Positions 27,333 through 38,391 are shown, counted from the stretch's first letter. The stretch is DNA of 64,000 bases from Nostoc sp. UHCC 0302 (GCF_038096175.1 NZ_CP151099.1:2234501-2298500); one strand, 5' to 3'. Notes: generated by a model from the sequence alone, not told the origin. Numbers and translations: made by a program.

Positions 27333-30300
27333 TTATTTAGAGCGGGTTTTTTGCCTTAATTGTCTTTGTTGTTGTATGGCAGCGGTGCGAATGCTACGTA
27401 AATCAGCTCGCTCTTGACTTTGTGTAGCAGAAGATTGTTTGTTAGTATTTTGTGTTAAATATTTGGCGAAGGAATGTATTGTCGGGTATTTAAATATTTC
27501 TATGGGTGGTATTTCTTGACCAAATATTTCTTGAATTTTGACGTTAACTTTCGCTATAAGTAGAGAATGACCACCTAAGTCAAAGAAACTATCATGAATT
27601 CCTATCTTTTCTATTTGAAGCAATTCTCGCCAAATTGTAGCTAATATTGCTTCAGTTTCAGTTTGAGGAAGTTCATTCGCTGCTAATGTTTGTAAAGACG
27701 AAATTTGTGGAGTAGGTAAAGCACGTTTTTTGACTTTACCGTTAGGACTGAGGGGTAAAGATTCTAAGAGCATCACGGTATTGGGAATCATGTATTCAGG
27801 TAAAAATTCCCGTAGATAACTCTTGAGATTTTGGACTAGATTTTGCGGCTGATTTTTTTCTATAGTAATTGAACGCAGGTATTCTTGATTTGGCACTACA
27901 TAAGCTACTATCTGTTGATTGCCAAGTTGCACTTCCCTAGCTATCACTACAGCTTCACTCACAGCAGGATTTTCGGACAATTTAGCTTCTATTTCTGATA
28001 ATTCGATGCGGAAGCCGCGAATTTTTACTTGGTTGTCGAGGCGACCGAGGAACTCTATGTTACCATCGGGCAAGTAGCGAGCCAAATCACCAGTTTTATA
28101 GAGCCGTTGTTGCTCTTGCAGGCTGAAGGGGTTGGAGATAAATTTCTCAGTGGTTAATTCAGGACGGTTGAGGTAACCTCTAGCTAGACCAATTCCACCT
28201 ATATATACTTCCCCTGGAACACCAACGGGTACAGGTTGAAAGTTTTGATCTAAAATAAATACTTGCGTGTTGGCGATCGCTCGTCCAATAGATAACTGTT
28301 TATCGCTATTAGTACATTCTGCTATGGTGGTGCAAACGCTGGCTTCTGTTGGCCCGTATGCATTAAAGAAACGTCGTCCTGATGTCCAATTTGCCAAGAG
28401 GTGAGGCGGACAAGCTTCTCCCGCAACGATTATTGTTTCTAAGCAAGGGAGCGGCTCAATCGGTAGGGCAGCTAATACTGATGGCGGTAGAGTAATATGA
28501 GTTATGCCATAGTTGCGTAATAGTTGAATGAATCCCGGCCCAGGGAGTAAAGAGTCTTGCGGAGTTATATATAATCTTGCTCCTGCGCCTAAAGCCATAA
28601 AAATTTCCGACACCGAAGCATCGAAGCTAAAAGATGCAAACTGGAGAATATGACTGTCAGCTTTGACGCCAAAAGCTTGAATCTGCGCTTGAGCTAAGTT
28701 ACATAATCCTAAATGTGTAACTAATACTCCCTTCGGTTTGCCTGTTGTGCCAGAAGTGTAAATTACGTAAGCTAAATTAGTAGTCATCACCTCACTGTGG
28801 AGGTCTTTCTGGTTATGTTGATTGATATGTTGCCAATCTTTATCTAAGCAAACAACTTGGGCTTGATGGTTAGGTAGCTTTTCTAATAATTTTTCTTGAG
28901 TTAGCAGTACTGACACTTTTGCATCTTCTAACATCCAAGCTAACCGCTCAACTGGATAAGCAGGGTCTAAGGGTACATAAGCGCCACCTGCTTTCAGAAC
29001 TCCCAACATTCCGATTAACATTTCTAGGGAGCGTTCTACACAGATACCCACAAGTACCTCTGCTCCCACACCTAAAGACTTGAGATAGTGTGCTAGCTGG
29101 TTGGCTCGACAATTCAACTCGTGGTAGGTTAATTGTTGATTTTGAAATACCACTGCGACTGCATCGGGAGTTTCTTTAACTTGTTTTTCAAACAATTCAT
29201 GAATGCACAAGTTGAGGGAATCATTTTGTTGTTGGGTATTATTCCACTCAACAAGTAACTGATGTTTTTCTGGTGCTGTTAGTAAGGGTAATTGAGAAAT
29301 AGATTGATTAGTATTATTAACTATACCTGCAATTAAGGTCTGGAAATGTCCTGCCAGCTGGGTTATGGTAGTTTCATCAAAGAGATCAGTATTGTAATTT
29401 AAGACTCCTACAAATGATTCTTTTTGCTCGACAAATTCCAAGAGCAAGTCAAACTTGCCTTCTTGCTGTCCTATAGGGAAAGGTTCTAACAATAAATCGC
29501 CCCAATTTAATTGAGTTGGGGTTTCATTGAATGTAAAAAGTTCTTGGATTCCTGAAGATTGCTGTGGTTTTTGCAATGCGAACCCTGCTTGAAAAAGTGG
29601 TGGACGGCTAGGGTCACGTTGTGGTTGTAAGCGTTCAACTAACAAAGGAAAAGGATAATCTTCATGAGAAATTGCGCCTAGTACTGTTTGACGGACTTGT
29701 GCCAAAAAATCTTTAAAGGTAGAGTTAGGAGATATTTGCGATCGCAAGATCACTATGTTTACAAAGTAGCCAACAATTTCGGCAAATTCTAGCCGATTTC
29801 TCCCAGCCGCTGGAGACCCTATTAAAATATCATCTTGACCTGTATAACGATGCAACAGGACTTGATAAGCTGCCAGTAGCAGCATGAAAGGAGTAACATT
29901 TTCAGCCTGTGCGAGTTTTCGTAGTTGCAATGAGAGTTCTTTAGACAGCTTGAAAAAGTGAGATGCACCATTATATGTTTGTACAGGCGGGCGAGGTCGG
30001 TCAGTAGGCAAGTTTAATACTGGTAATTCCCCTGCTAACTTTTGTTGCCAGTAGTCCCACAAGCTTTCACTTCGGGTACTAGTTAGCATTTGAGATTGCG
30101 AACTCACAAAATCTTGATATGAGAAATTGAGGGACGCAAGCTTAGCTTCGACACCAGACTTGATAGCTGCATATACTACTCGCAACTCCTCTAGTAACAT
30201 CCACAAAGACCAGCCATCGCAGACAATATGGTGTATTTTTAGCAGAAAAACATGATCTTGCTCGGAACAAGTAAACAAGTATGCTTCTAATACAGACCCT

Positions 30301-30821
30301 TTTGCCAAGTCAAAGGGATACTGATGTGTTTTAACAACCTTTGTGTGCAGTTCGTCTAAGTTCCAAGTTGTAGCGTCAATCTGCTCAAAGCGGACTTCTT
30401 GGTATCTATGGACTTGTTGCACAGGTTCGCCATCCTGCTGTCTAAAGTTGACGCGCAGCATGGGATGACGATTTATCAGTGTTTGTAGAGCTTGTCGCCA
30501 AGCAAAGACATCTATATAAGAGCGAATGCGAAAGGTAAATGCAACATTATAAGCTGCACTATCTGGTGCTAACTGGTATAAAAACCATAGTGACTTTTGA
30601 CCTTCAGATAGAGGATAAATTGGCGAATTTTGAGGGCTTCGGAGCAAAAGTTGTAATATTTCTTGTTTATGCTCCTTAATTGTTGCTAGCCATGTTGTAT
30701 CAAAGTTATCTTTAGGCGCTCGATAACGCAAGCGTTGGCGATACCCGCCGCAGGCATCACCCTCAATCCACAACTCTACACCCTGTGCTGAAAGTTCTTC
30801 CAGAAACTTAACTAAATTCAT
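27333..30821 (-). CDS. NRPS, docking-C-A-PCP (1162 aa)
   Basis: A single NRPS module. Residues 1-55 are a TubC-type N-terminal docking domain ([21 protein letters not shown]). Condensation about 65-510: HHIVCDG at 197-203. Adenylation about 540-1030: YTSGTTGKPKG near 689. PCP: FFDLGGHSL near 1083. Aligned by eye to GrsA, the ten-residue code reads DASTIAAVC(K), close to published tyrosine codes (DASTVAAVCK), so an aromatic amino acid, probably Tyr, is predicted. The start overlaps the PKS stop by ATGA, indicating translational coupling. The docking domain carries an in-frame 24-base copy of a dispersed repeat (ACGGYRQR, residues 23-30). It should join the polyketide acyl chain from the upstream PKS to the amino acid. 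Confidence 0.94.
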   Translation of the reverse strand: MNLVKFLEELSAQGVELWIEGDACGGYRQRLRYRAPKDNFDTTWLATIKEHKQEILQLLLRSPQNSPIYPLSEGQKSLWFLYQLAPDSAAYNVAFTFRIRSYIDVFAWRQALQTLINRHPMLRVNFRQQDGEPVQQVHRYQEVRFEQIDATTWNLDELHTKVVKTHQYPFDLAKGSVLEAYLFTCSEQDHVFLLKIHHIVCDGWSLWMLLEELRVVYAAIKSGVEAKLASLNFSYQDFVSSQSQMLTSTRSESLWDYWQQKLAGELPVLNLPTDRPRPPVQTYNGASHFFKLSKELSLQLRKLAQAENVTPFMLLLAAYQVLLHRYTGQDDILIGSPAAGRNRLEFAEIVGYFVNIVILRSQISPNSTFKDFLAQVRQTVLGAISHEDYPFPLLVERLQPQRDPSRPPLFQAGFALQKPQQSSGIQELFTFNETPTQLNWGDLLLEPFPIGQQEGKFDLLLEFVEQKESFVGVLNYNTDLFDETTITQLAGHFQTLIAGIVNNTNQSISQLPLLTAPEKHQLLVEWNNTQQQNDSLNLCIHELFEKQVKETPDAVAVVFQNQQLTYHELNCRANQLAHYLKSLGVGAEVLVGICVERSLEMLIGMLGVLKAGGAYVPLDPAYPVERLAWMLEDAKVSVLLTQEKLLEKLPNHQAQVVCLDKDWQHINQHNQKDLHSEVMTTNLAYVIYTSGTTGKPKGVLVTHLGLCNLAQAQIQAFGVKADSHILQFASFSFDASVSEIFMALGAGARLYITPQDSLLPGPGFIQLLRNYGITHITLPPSVLAALPIEPLPCLETIIVAGEACPPHLLANWTSGRRFFNAYGPTEASVCTTIAECTNSDKQLSIGRAIANTQVFILDQNFQPVPVGVPGEVYIGGIGLARGYLNRPELTTEKFISNPFSLQEQQRLYKTGDLARYLPDGNIEFLGRLDNQVKIRGFRIELSEIEAKLSENPAVSEAVVIAREVQLGNQQIVAYVVPNQEYLRSITIEKNQPQNLVQNLKSYLREFLPEYMIPNTVMLLESLPLSPNGKVKKRALPTPQISSLQTLAANELPQTETEAILATIWRELLQIEKIGIHDSFFDLGGHSLLIAKVNVKIQEIFGQEIPPIEIFKYPTIHSFAKYLTQNTNKQSSATQSQERADLRSIRTAAIQQQRQLRQKTRSK
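30732..30755. repeat. in-frame dispersed repeat inside NRPS docking domain
   Basis: The segment gcgttggcgatacccgccg plus five bases matches the Nostoc-type repeat gcgttggcgtagcccgccg. It encodes eight residues (23-30) that interrupt the usual EGD-LRYRAPK run of TubC docking domains. It keeps the frame. A related copy, in the opposite orientation relative to coding, lies in the PKS at 33987-34015. Confidence 0.65.
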
Positions 30822-33800
30822 ATCTCACCTTCTATCCATTCGCTATCACCAATTGTTTCTTCGCCAAACCACACTTTATTTTCTGCGTTGCTTATGGTAA
30901 TTACGCGATTTTCAGAACCATTTTTCTCACTTTGGCTGAATGCATAAACTGTATCAAGAGAGACATTAGTCTGAGATTGAGCCTCTGCTACTTGCTCACT
31001 TACATATATTGCTAAACTAGCGACACTCAGTCCTTCTATGAATTTCACTATAGGTACATCAACATCCAGCGTCTTTTGAATGTTGAGCCTTAATTCCATA
31101 GCCATTAAAGAATCAATTCCCACCTCGCTCAACGGTAGTTGCACATCCAACGAAGATTGACTCAAACCCAGAACTTGAGAAGTCACTGATTGAATGTAAT
31201 CTGTAATCAGTAAGTAGCTTTCACTAACAGTAGCTGTTTTTAATTTATGTAGCAGCTCCAAATCTGCTGTAGGCTGCTCTGTAAATTTTGTGTATTCTCG
31301 CCTTTCCCCAACAAAGTCATAATTTGCCACCACTCCAACTAACTGCGGTTGCATTTGGTCAACTTGCGCCACAATCACTGTTTGCTTAGACAAAGTACCT
31401 TGGCTGTCTTCGCCACCTGGCAAAGTTTCAACTGTGCTAAAACCAGCTTCTATTAATAGTTGTTGCCATTTGTAACTACTGAGTAAGGGATAAGCAGGAC
31501 GTAAATCAAGGTCTTTAAATTGCCACCAGCCTTTAGTTAAACCAAAAATTAAATCTAACCACCGCTGAGGTTGTGTCCCCTCCAGCAATACCAGCATTCC
31601 CCCTGGTGCTAACAACTGCTTGATATTTTTTACGCAGTCACGTAAGTTTCCAGCCACATGCAATACATTCGCTGCCACAATCACATCATACTGTTGGGCG
31701 GCAAATTCTTGCACTAGTGGGTCTTGTTCAATATCCAAAATCTGATAACGCACAAACGGGTAATCCTGAAACTTTTGTTGCGCCTTGAACAGGAATATTG
31801 GTGAGACGTCGGTAAAGGTGTACTCCACTTGATTGGGTGATAAATAGGGGAGGATGTGGGAAGTTGTTCCTCCTGTCCCTGCACCTATTTCCAATATCCG
31901 CAGCTTGCGTCCGGCTGATATTTGTGCCAAGACGGTGACGAGTACTTTTTGCACTAAAATGTTCATTACCTGCGCCACTGGAGACTTTTCATACAGTTGG
32001 GCAGTAATTGAGAAGTCTCCACCAGGAAATAATAGCTGTAACGGGTCACATTTCCCTCGCAACACTGATGCTAGTTGGCTCCCACAACGTTCAAGCAAAG
32101 TTAGCTCTGTGTTGACAATGGGGTAGTTAGTTAGCAGCCAATTCATCTGCGATTGAGGTTTTATCAACTCTGGCAGTTTCTGCACTTGCCATTGGGCTTG
32201 TTGTTGCTGCAATATCCCCACTTCTGCCAACATTTCTAGTAATCTGGCTAGCAACCGCAGATGTAGGCTGTCTATTCCCAAGTTTTCGATGAGTGTTTCT
32301 ACAGTAAACTGCTGCCTGAGTGAAAAACACCATCCTAATTGAGCAAATGCTTCCAGAACGTAAGCTATGCTCAAGCTTTCTAGATGACTTAAGCCAACTG
32401 TATAATTTTCTAGCTTTGTTTGGGCAATGATTGGCGCAAGTTGCAGTTGTAATTGAGCTTTGATGGCTGCTGGTGTGGGCAAGTTTTCCCAAACTTCGTT
32501 GGCTTGTCGCCCTACTTGTTGCAACTGTAACCCTTCTACAATGGCAATCACTTCTCCTTGCAGGTTTAACAGTTCTATATCCCCTGTTAATATTTTATGA
32601 TTATCATTGACAGAAGGATGGAATTTGGCACAACTCCACAGTGGATGTGTTAGTTGTTGATAAACCCGCAGTTGTTGGATGCCTACTGTCATATAACTGT
32701 AGTCATTTAACTCTGCTGGTAATGCTGCTGCTAATACTTGTAAGCAGGCATCTAGTAGGGCTGGATGCAATTGGTATGATTGTGCTTCTTTTTGCAATCC
32801 TTCTGGTAAGTGTATTTCACCAAGTGCAAATTCGGCGTGCTGCCACAATTGGCTGATGCCTTGAAAACTCTCACCGTAATCTACGCCCCTTTGGCGGAAT
32901 TGTTCGTAATATTCTGGCAATGAGATTTGTTGGCTGCATTCAGCAAGTAAGTTAGCTATGTTTATTTTGGCTGATGGTATGTCAGGTGCAGCTTGACGCA
33001 ACTTACCTGTGACTTGTAATGTCCAAGTTGGTTGTGTGTTCTCTGCGGTGATGTTCTGGCAGAAGATTTGCCAGCTATAAGCTCCTGCTGTCGTCGGGGT
33101 TAAGATTAACTGGAGTGTTTGTGGTTTGTCTGTTAACAGCAAGGCTTGCTGGATGCTGATGTCTTCAATAATCAATTGCTGGGATGGCAAGATTTGTTGT
33201 CCAGCAGCTAATACCATTTCTATGTAGGCTGTGGCTGGCAAAACGGTCTTGCCAAAGATTTGATGCTGTTGTAAAAAAACAGTGGCTTTTGGGCTGATTT
33301 GGCTTTCAAATTGAATTTCTTTGAGGGCGGAGTGGATTCGCCGACCGAGTAGCGGGTGTAGTTGAGGGTTGTTAGCGGATGCTACCTGCTGGGCAGCATT
33401 TCTGATTTCTGGCCAATAACGCTGTCGCTGGAAGGGATAAGTGGGTAATGTGACTTGACCTCTGCTATAGTCTTGCTCAATTTCAGACCAAGCGATCGCT
33501 ACTCCCCTAACATACAATTGTCCAAGACTGTCTAGGATAGTCTGCCAATCTTCTTGTCCTGGTCGTAAACTGGCTAACCAAAGTGTATTGCTGTTGGCTA
33601 AACAACTACGCCCCATGCTCAATAATGTGGGCTTTGCTCCTAATTCGACAAATATCTCGTAGCCTTGTTGGTGCAGCGTCGCAATACTGTCAGCAAATTT
33701 TACACTTGAACGTAAGTGTTCACACCAATACTCAGCATTGATGGCTGTGGGCGAGAGTTTTTCGCCAGTCACGTTAGATATAATATCGATTTGTGCTGAG

Positions 33801-36061
33801 TTGTAAGTGACTGTCGCTGCCACTTGTTGAAATTCTGCCAATATTGGCTGCATCAGTGGCGAGTGGAAGGCATGAGATGTTTGCAGTCTAGTGGTTTTGA
33901 TACCTGCGGCTTTGAGGGTAGCAGAGATTGCTTGTATGGCTTGACTATCACCGGAGATGACTGTATTGTTCGGGCTGTTATAGGCTGCGATGCCTACGGC
34001 GGGCTTTGCCAACGCTACTTGGCTTTCATCAATGTTTACAATATTGTTGATCTCATCTGCCGATGCCATGACTGCAACCATTTCCCCTGTGGTTGGTAAG
34101 CCTTGCATCAAGCGCCCCCTAATAGCAATCAGTTTGAGTCCATCTTCAAGGCTGAAGACTCCGGCAATACAGGCTGCTACATATTCGCCGACGCTATGTC
34201 CAATCAGGGCGTTAGGTTTGACTCCCCAACTTTGCCACAATTGATACAGGCTGTATTCTAAGGCGAATAGTGCTGGCTGTGTGTAAGCTGTCTGGTCAAT
34301 CAGTGATGTTTGTCTGTCTGAGGGATAAAGGATGTTGATAATTGATTCTTCCAGATATGGGCGTAAGATTTCGTCACATTTTTGTAGAGTTTGGCGAAAT
34401 ACGGGTGCTTGTTCATAAAATTGCCGCCCCATGCCTATATACTGAGAACCTTGCCCTGTAAATAAGAATGCTATTTTCTGACGCTTACGACCAGTGATTT
34501 TGCCACTGACTAAACTTGCAATTTTTTCGTTGGCAACAAAAGCATTTAATTGTTCACGCAGATGTAAATTAGATGCAGCAACAACAGATAACCGATAATC
34601 GAAACGCGTTCTGCTGGTGTTGGCTGTAAAACAGATATCAGCTAATGATGCTTGGGAATTTTTACTTAAAAACTTTTCGTATTTTTGCGCTAGTTCTCGT
34701 AAGGCCGTCTCATTTTTCGCTGACAATGTTAGCAAATGCCAGTCACGTTCAACTTCAGATATAACTGGCGTTTGTACTGGTGCTTCTGCCAACACGACAT
34801 GAGCATTAGTTCCACCGAAACCAAAAGAACTCACACCAGCCAAGCGAGGTTTTGTACTTCTCAACCAAGCAGTAGGTTCGGTAGGTATTGTTACCGCTGG
34901 CAATTCTGCCCAATTAATATAAGGACTAGGTTCTTGAAAATGCAGATTAGGAGGAATTGTTTCATGCTGCAATGCCAATACTACTTTAATTAAACCTGCC
35001 ATGCCTGCGGCTGCTTCCAAATGCCCAATATTAGTCTTGACTGAACCAATAAATAGCGGTTCGTCTTGAAGTCTTTGTTTAGCAAATACTGCTCCCAAAG
35101 CCCGAACTTCAATCGGATCTCCCAAAGATGTGCCTGTACCATGTGCTTCTACATAGCTGATGTCTGCTGGTATAACTCCCGCATTATCCAAAGCTTTTTG
35201 AATAACTATTTGTTGTGCCGGGCCATTAGGGGCCGTTAGTCCATTGCTAAGACCATCTTGGTTAACTGCTGACCCTTTGATCACACCAATAATTTTATCT
35301 CCATCCTTACAAGCATCTGCAAGACGTTTGAGGACAACTACACCACAGCCCTCACCCCGAACATAACCATCAGCGTTTTTATCAAACGTTTTACAACTGC
35401 CATCAGGAGACATCATCCGCGCATGGGAAAGAGTGATACTGACATCTGTAGTCAAAACTATGTTGACTCCTCCAACTATACAGAGGTCAGTTTCTTGAAG
35501 TCGTAGACTTTGGCAAGCATAGTGTACTGCTACCAACGAGGAAGAACAAGCCGTATCTATAGCTACGCTGGGGCCACGAAGATCCAGCAAATATGATAGA
35601 CGATTAGCAGCAACACTATTAGAAGTGCCAGTGGCGCTGTAAGCGTTTAGAGCAGCTAAATCACTGCAAACATAGTTATGGTAATCATACGATCCAATCC
35701 CGATAAACACACCAGTTTGCGTGCCAGCTAATTTGTCTGGTATGATCCCGGCGTTTTCTAGTGCTTCCCAAGCTACTTCCAGTACTAATCTCTGCTGAGG
35801 ATCTATGTGTTCCGTTTCACGAGGAGAAATATTAAAGAAGCTGGCATCAAATTTTTCAATATCTTCTACAAAGCCTCCCCAGCGAGTATTCATTTTCGCG
35901 GGTGTGGTTGGATTAGGGTCATAGAAAGCATCAGCTTCCCATCGTTCTGGGGGTACTTTAGTAACAGCATTCACTCCTTGATGTAACAACTCCCAGAAAG
36001 ATTCGGGATCTTTAGCACCAGGAAAGCGACAACCCATGCCAATAATTGCTATTGTTTCCAT
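30818..36061 (-). CDS. type I PKS, KS-AT-DH-MT-ACP, no KR (1747 aa)
   Basis: First extension enzyme. KS (1-430): TACSSS near 170, [24 protein letters not shown] (about 525-830): [15 protein letters not shown] near 622, HAFHS, so malonyl-CoA. DH (about 910-1190): [10 protein letters not shown] near 934 and LDACLQ. C-methyltransferase (about 1270-1560): [11 protein letters not shown] near 1394. ACP: VGIDSL near 1649, then a charged acidic C-terminus that may dock to the NRPS. No ketoreductase is seen, so the DH has no obvious substrate unless a KR acts in trans; the DH may be idle. A seven-to-eight-residue insert near 684-691 (LAKPAVGI) in the AT is encoded by a dispersed repeat. Stop overlaps the NRPS start (ATGA). 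Confidence 0.94.
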   Translation of the reverse strand: METIAIIGMGCRFPGAKDPESFWELLHQGVNAVTKVPPERWEADAFYDPNPTTPAKMNTRWGGFVEDIEKFDASFFNISPRETEHIDPQQRLVLEVAWEALENAGIIPDKLAGTQTGVFIGIGSYDYHNYVCSDLAALNAYSATGTSNSVAANRLSYLLDLRGPSVAIDTACSSSLVAVHYACQSLRLQETDLCIVGGVNIVLTTDVSITLSHARMMSPDGSCKTFDKNADGYVRGEGCGVVVLKRLADACKDGDKIIGVIKGSAVNQDGLSNGLTAPNGPAQQIVIQKALDNAGVIPADISYVEAHGTGTSLGDPIEVRALGAVFAKQRLQDEPLFIGSVKTNIGHLEAAAGMAGLIKVVLALQHETIPPNLHFQEPSPYINWAELPAVTIPTEPTAWLRSTKPRLAGVSSFGFGGTNAHVVLAEAPVQTPVISEVERDWHLLTLSAKNETALRELAQKYEKFLSKNSQASLADICFTANTSRTRFDYRLSVVAASNLHLREQLNAFVANEKIASLVSGKITGRKRQKIAFLFTGQGSQYIGMGRQFYEQAPVFRQTLQKCDEILRPYLEESIINILYPSDRQTSLIDQTAYTQPALFALEYSLYQLWQSWGVKPNALIGHSVGEYVAACIAGVFSLEDGLKLIAIRGRLMQGLPTTGEMVAVMASADEINNIVNIDESQVALAKPAVGIAAYNSPNNTVISGDSQAIQAISATLKAAGIKTTRLQTSHAFHSPLMQPILAEFQQVAATVTYNSAQIDIISNVTGEKLSPTAINAEYWCEHLRSSVKFADSIATLHQQGYEIFVELGAKPTLLSMGRSCLANSNTLWLASLRPGQEDWQTILDSLGQLYVRGVAIAWSEIEQDYSRGQVTLPTYPFQRQRYWPEIRNAAQQVASANNPQLHPLLGRRIHSALKEIQFESQISPKATVFLQQHQIFGKTVLPATAYIEMVLAAGQQILPSQQLIIEDISIQQALLLTDKPQTLQLILTPTTAGAYSWQIFCQNITAENTQPTWTLQVTGKLRQAAPDIPSAKINIANLLAECSQQISLPEYYEQFRQRGVDYGESFQGISQLWQHAEFALGEIHLPEGLQKEAQSYQLHPALLDACLQVLAAALPAELNDYSYMTVGIQQLRVYQQLTHPLWSCAKFHPSVNDNHKILTGDIELLNLQGEVIAIVEGLQLQQVGRQANEVWENLPTPAAIKAQLQLQLAPIIAQTKLENYTVGLSHLESLSIAYVLEAFAQLGWCFSLRQQFTVETLIENLGIDSLHLRLLARLLEMLAEVGILQQQQAQWQVQKLPELIKPQSQMNWLLTNYPIVNTELTLLERCGSQLASVLRGKCDPLQLLFPGGDFSITAQLYEKSPVAQVMNILVQKVLVTVLAQISAGRKLRILEIGAGTGGTTSHILPYLSPNQVEYTFTDVSPIFLFKAQQKFQDYPFVRYQILDIEQDPLVQEFAAQQYDVIVAANVLHVAGNLRDCVKNIKQLLAPGGMLVLLEGTQPQRWLDLIFGLTKGWWQFKDLDLRPAYPLLSSYKWQQLLIEAGFSTVETLPGGEDSQGTLSKQTVIVAQVDQMQPQLVGVVANYDFVGERREYTKFTEQPTADLELLHKLKTATVSESYLLITDYIQSVTSQVLGLSQSSLDVQLPLSEVGIDSLMAMELRLNIQKTLDVDVPIVKFIEGLSVASLAIYVSEQVAEAQSQTNVSLDTVYAFSQSEKNGSENRVITISNAENKVWFGEETIGDSEWIEGEI
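33987..34015. repeat. in-frame dispersed repeat inside the PKS acyltransferase
   Basis: On the minus strand it reads gcgttggcaaagcccgccg then taggcatcgc, the common Nostoc repeat gcgttggcgtagcccgccg-taggcatcgc with few changes. It encodes ALAKPAVGI (from residue 683), just before the conserved [13 protein letters not shown] strand, where a typical AT would read ...VAIAAYN.... The frame is preserved. Confidence 0.65.
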
Positions 36062-36088
36062 CTTAGTCGCACCTCTGATTGATATTTT

Positions 36089-36225
36089 TACAGCAGAATT
36101 CAGCCATTCAGGAGCGGAGCGTCTCCGGCTTTGTCAAGGCGTTACATATAATTCAGAAGAAAACAAGCTTTATACCTGACTTTGAGACCTATATTGTGTA
36201 CTCAATCAACTTGAAATCTGCTGTA
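36089..36225. mobile_element. MITE-like element (tacagcag...ctgta family), copy 2
   Basis: A 137-bp non-coding element with 15-bp inverted repeats (tacagcagaattcag at 36089, ttgaaatctgctgta ending 36225; 13 of 15 pairs). It lies in the 268-bp spacer between the ACP gene and the PKS gene, 27 bp upstream of the PKS start. The right arm matches the element at 9844-9985. Confidence 0.65.
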
Positions 36226-36329
36226 TCTGAAGATCAAGGCTGATGCTTGATAAGTTATGGCAAATACAATTTACATATTTATAACTTGGGGAAAACTCAT
36301 CAAACCTCCTCCCCGCCTACATGGAAAAA

Positions 36330-36656
36330 TTAAATGGTATCAACTAAATTGTTAGCTAAAGCTTCAATTGTGGGGTAATCATACAACAATGTAGGAGATA
36401 AACTTCGATTTAGCCAAGTTTCCATATCTCCAACCAAACCCACTGCTGCTGATGAATCTAAACCGTAACGTACAAAAGGTATTTTGATGTCTATTTCTTC
36501 TGATTCCATTTCTAACAGTTCTGCTAGATAGGAAACTAACCAAGCTTGAATTGTTGCTAGAGTTAGTTGTTTTGAGGACACTTCTACATTGTTATTTAAT
36601 TCGTCTGCACTGACTGATGTCTGGATTTGAAATGCTGAAAATTTTTGAGTATTCAT
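36330..36656 (-). CDS. free-standing acyl carrier protein (108 aa)
   Basis: A discrete ACP. After ~45 flexible residues comes a carrier domain: LATIQAWLVSYLAELLEMESEEIDI, the phosphopantetheine site GLDSS, and a C-terminal helix (DYPTIEALANNLVDTI). It should receive the acyl-adenylate made by the FAAL gene three genes upstream and present the chain to the desaturases and then to the PKS. I chose the ATG at 36656; an upstream TTG at 36707 would add 17 residues. There is no clear Shine-Dalgarno. The 677-bp gap to the desaturase gene upstream and the 268-bp gap to the PKS downstream each contain a MITE-like element. Confidence 0.87.
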   Translation of the reverse strand: MNTQKFSAFQIQTSVSADELNNNVEVSSKQLTLATIQAWLVSYLAELLEMESEEIDIKIPFVRYGLDSSAAVGLVGDMETWLNRSLSPTLLYDYPTIEALANNLVDTI

Positions 36657-37333
36657 AGTTTGTGGTAACTTGGGTTTAGATTTACTAAGAAAATTTGTAA
36701 TTAGCAAATATTACCTTGGTATTTTTTGCGTTTTTAGTTTTTCAAGAGATTACCAAAATTAACAAATGCTAATAGACGAATGTCACTAAGAAAACGTGAA
36801 ATCTCGCTAGGGCAGGGTGTTGGGGGTAGGGTTGCAGGTTCGTGTTTAAGACAATTAAACTTTAGTTGCGTCAAGGAGTTCAACATTTTCTTGATTTCCC
36901 ACACTCTACACCCCACACCCCACACCCAAAAGCCAGTTATATAAGGGGTTTACGCTTAACTTAGTGCCATTCTGCTAATAGACAATGATTCAGGGCAAAT
37001 GCTCTAAAGTATCAGAATTCAGAATCCCTCCTGCAATACTTATCTTCGTGCTGAGAGGTTTTTATGCTGTTTCAGAAAGATTCAATTTCAGCACTTAAAT
37101 TTATAGGACTTACGCAAAAAGTTTCTGCAACTATTGTACAAATGCGGTTAATCGCTTCTCTACTCCTGACGGACATTAGGGCAAACGGCAAGCTACTTTT
37201 TGTCTACCTTTTTTGATTATTTTGCGTAAGTCCTGATTTAAATACTTCGATTTGCCTTGGATATCTTCATTGGGATACAAAATCTCTGGCAACTTTCAGA
37301 CAAGATAGACGAAAGACTTGCTTCGCTTGTTGT
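36657..37333. other. spacer between ACP and desaturase genes
   Basis: 677 bp with no supported gene. Contains C/A-rich low-complexity sequence near 36900-36930 (caccccacaccccacaccc) and the MITE-like element at 37105-37234. Confidence 0.5.
37105..37234. mobile_element. MITE-like element with aggacttacgcaaaa ends
   Basis: A 130-bp element with perfect 15-bp inverted repeats (aggacttacgcaaaa at 37105-37119, ttttgcgtaagtcct at 37220-37234). This end sequence is a familiar Nostoc-type repeat. It has no coding capacity and lies within the biosynthetic operon. Confidence 0.75.
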
Positions 37334-38332
37334 TCAATTAACCTTGATCTTTTCTTCGAGCATTTGATATGTAACCTGCTTGACGTTCCATACTAAACGT
37401 AACTTCGCAAATATGTAAATAAACCAGCCAGCTACATCAATCTGCCACCACTTAAAACCGAGAAATGCTGAATTAGGAAAAGCATGGTGATTGTTTTGCC
37501 ATGACGCGCCAAAAGTGGGGATAGCAACCCAAATATTGTTAGCACTCAAATCACCAGTATTAAAGGGACGAGTTCCATATCTATGAGCAAATGAGCCATT
37601 ACTCCAAGTAGAATGATGTACTAAAAACATCCTGACTAGTCCACCCCACAGAAAACCATTAAGTAGTCCAATCCAACTCCTTTCTACAATGCCTTCTATA
37701 ACGGCAGGGATAATCAGACCTAGAACAACTATAGGTATATAGAGCTGATTAATCTTATAAAGGACTTGATTCTGGTTGATATCTTTGGCAAAAAGTGTAC
37801 AGTTCGTTAGCTTGTCAGTTATCATCCAACCTACATGAGCGTGCCATAATCCAGTCAACAAATTTAGTGGTTCTTCTTCTACACTAACTTTACGTATATA
37901 TGGTGAATGAGGATCATTGGCTGTATCACTATGTATGTGATGCCGTCTATGAGTAGCTACCCAATAAAGGACACTTCCTTCAGCAGCCATAGAACCCAAG
38001 ATTGCAAACATAGCCTGTATGAATGGATGGGTATCAAAAGCTTTGTGCGCTAGGTTCCGGTGAAAGCCGAATTCAATTCCAAGATTGGTGAGGATATAGA
38101 AACTTACCAATAATGCGATCGCTACTGGACTAAAGCCGTAGACGAAAGCTACTCCTATAGCAACTAACGTGCCAAGGAAAGGAACCCAGATAGTTGCTAA
38201 AGCAATACGACGTTGTACAGCTCGTATAGAATCATTCCCGATTGTTACAGGAGGTCTACGGATTGTTTTGACGCTAGGGGTTTGGATTGTATTATCCGAA
38301 GTTTGGCTAGGTTGTGAATTTTGTGTTTCCAT
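37334..38332 (-). CDS. membrane fatty acid desaturase, second copy (332 aa)
   Basis: Integral-membrane di-iron desaturase of the acyl-CoA/acyl-lipid delta-9 (DesC-like) type. The three histidine boxes are HRNLAH, HRRHH and HNNHH, with hydrophobic pairs of helices between. Oxygen-dependent insertion of a double bond, or conversion of an alkene to an alkyne as in JamB-type enzymes, is known for this family. Start ATG at 38332 with AAGGA eight bases upstream. It lies 59 bp after a paralogue, between FAAL and ACP genes, so an ACP-bound fatty acyl substrate is likely. Which carbon is modified cannot be read. Confidence 0.9.
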   Translation of the reverse strand: METQNSQPSQTSDNTIQTPSVKTIRRPPVTIGNDSIRAVQRRIALATIWVPFLGTLVAIGVAFVYGFSPVAIALLVSFYILTNLGIEFGFHRNLAHKAFDTHPFIQAMFAILGSMAAEGSVLYWVATHRRHHIHSDTANDPHSPYIRKVSVEEEPLNLLTGLWHAHVGWMITDKLTNCTLFAKDINQNQVLYKINQLYIPIVVLGLIIPAVIEGIVERSWIGLLNGFLWGGLVRMFLVHHSTWSNGSFAHRYGTRPFNTGDLSANNIWVAIPTFGASWQNNHHAFPNSAFLGFKWWQIDVAGWFIYIFAKLRLVWNVKQVTYQMLEEKIKVN

Positions 38333-38391
38333 TGTTTACATCCTTATGATCTGAACTTGTATTGAGTTTGAAGGCATGGTGAAAAGTCCAG

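Noticed and set aside
36734-36925. Minus-strand ORF (63 codons) between ACP and desaturase genes
   Set aside because: Formed by low-complexity ccccacaccc sequence; no credible protein.
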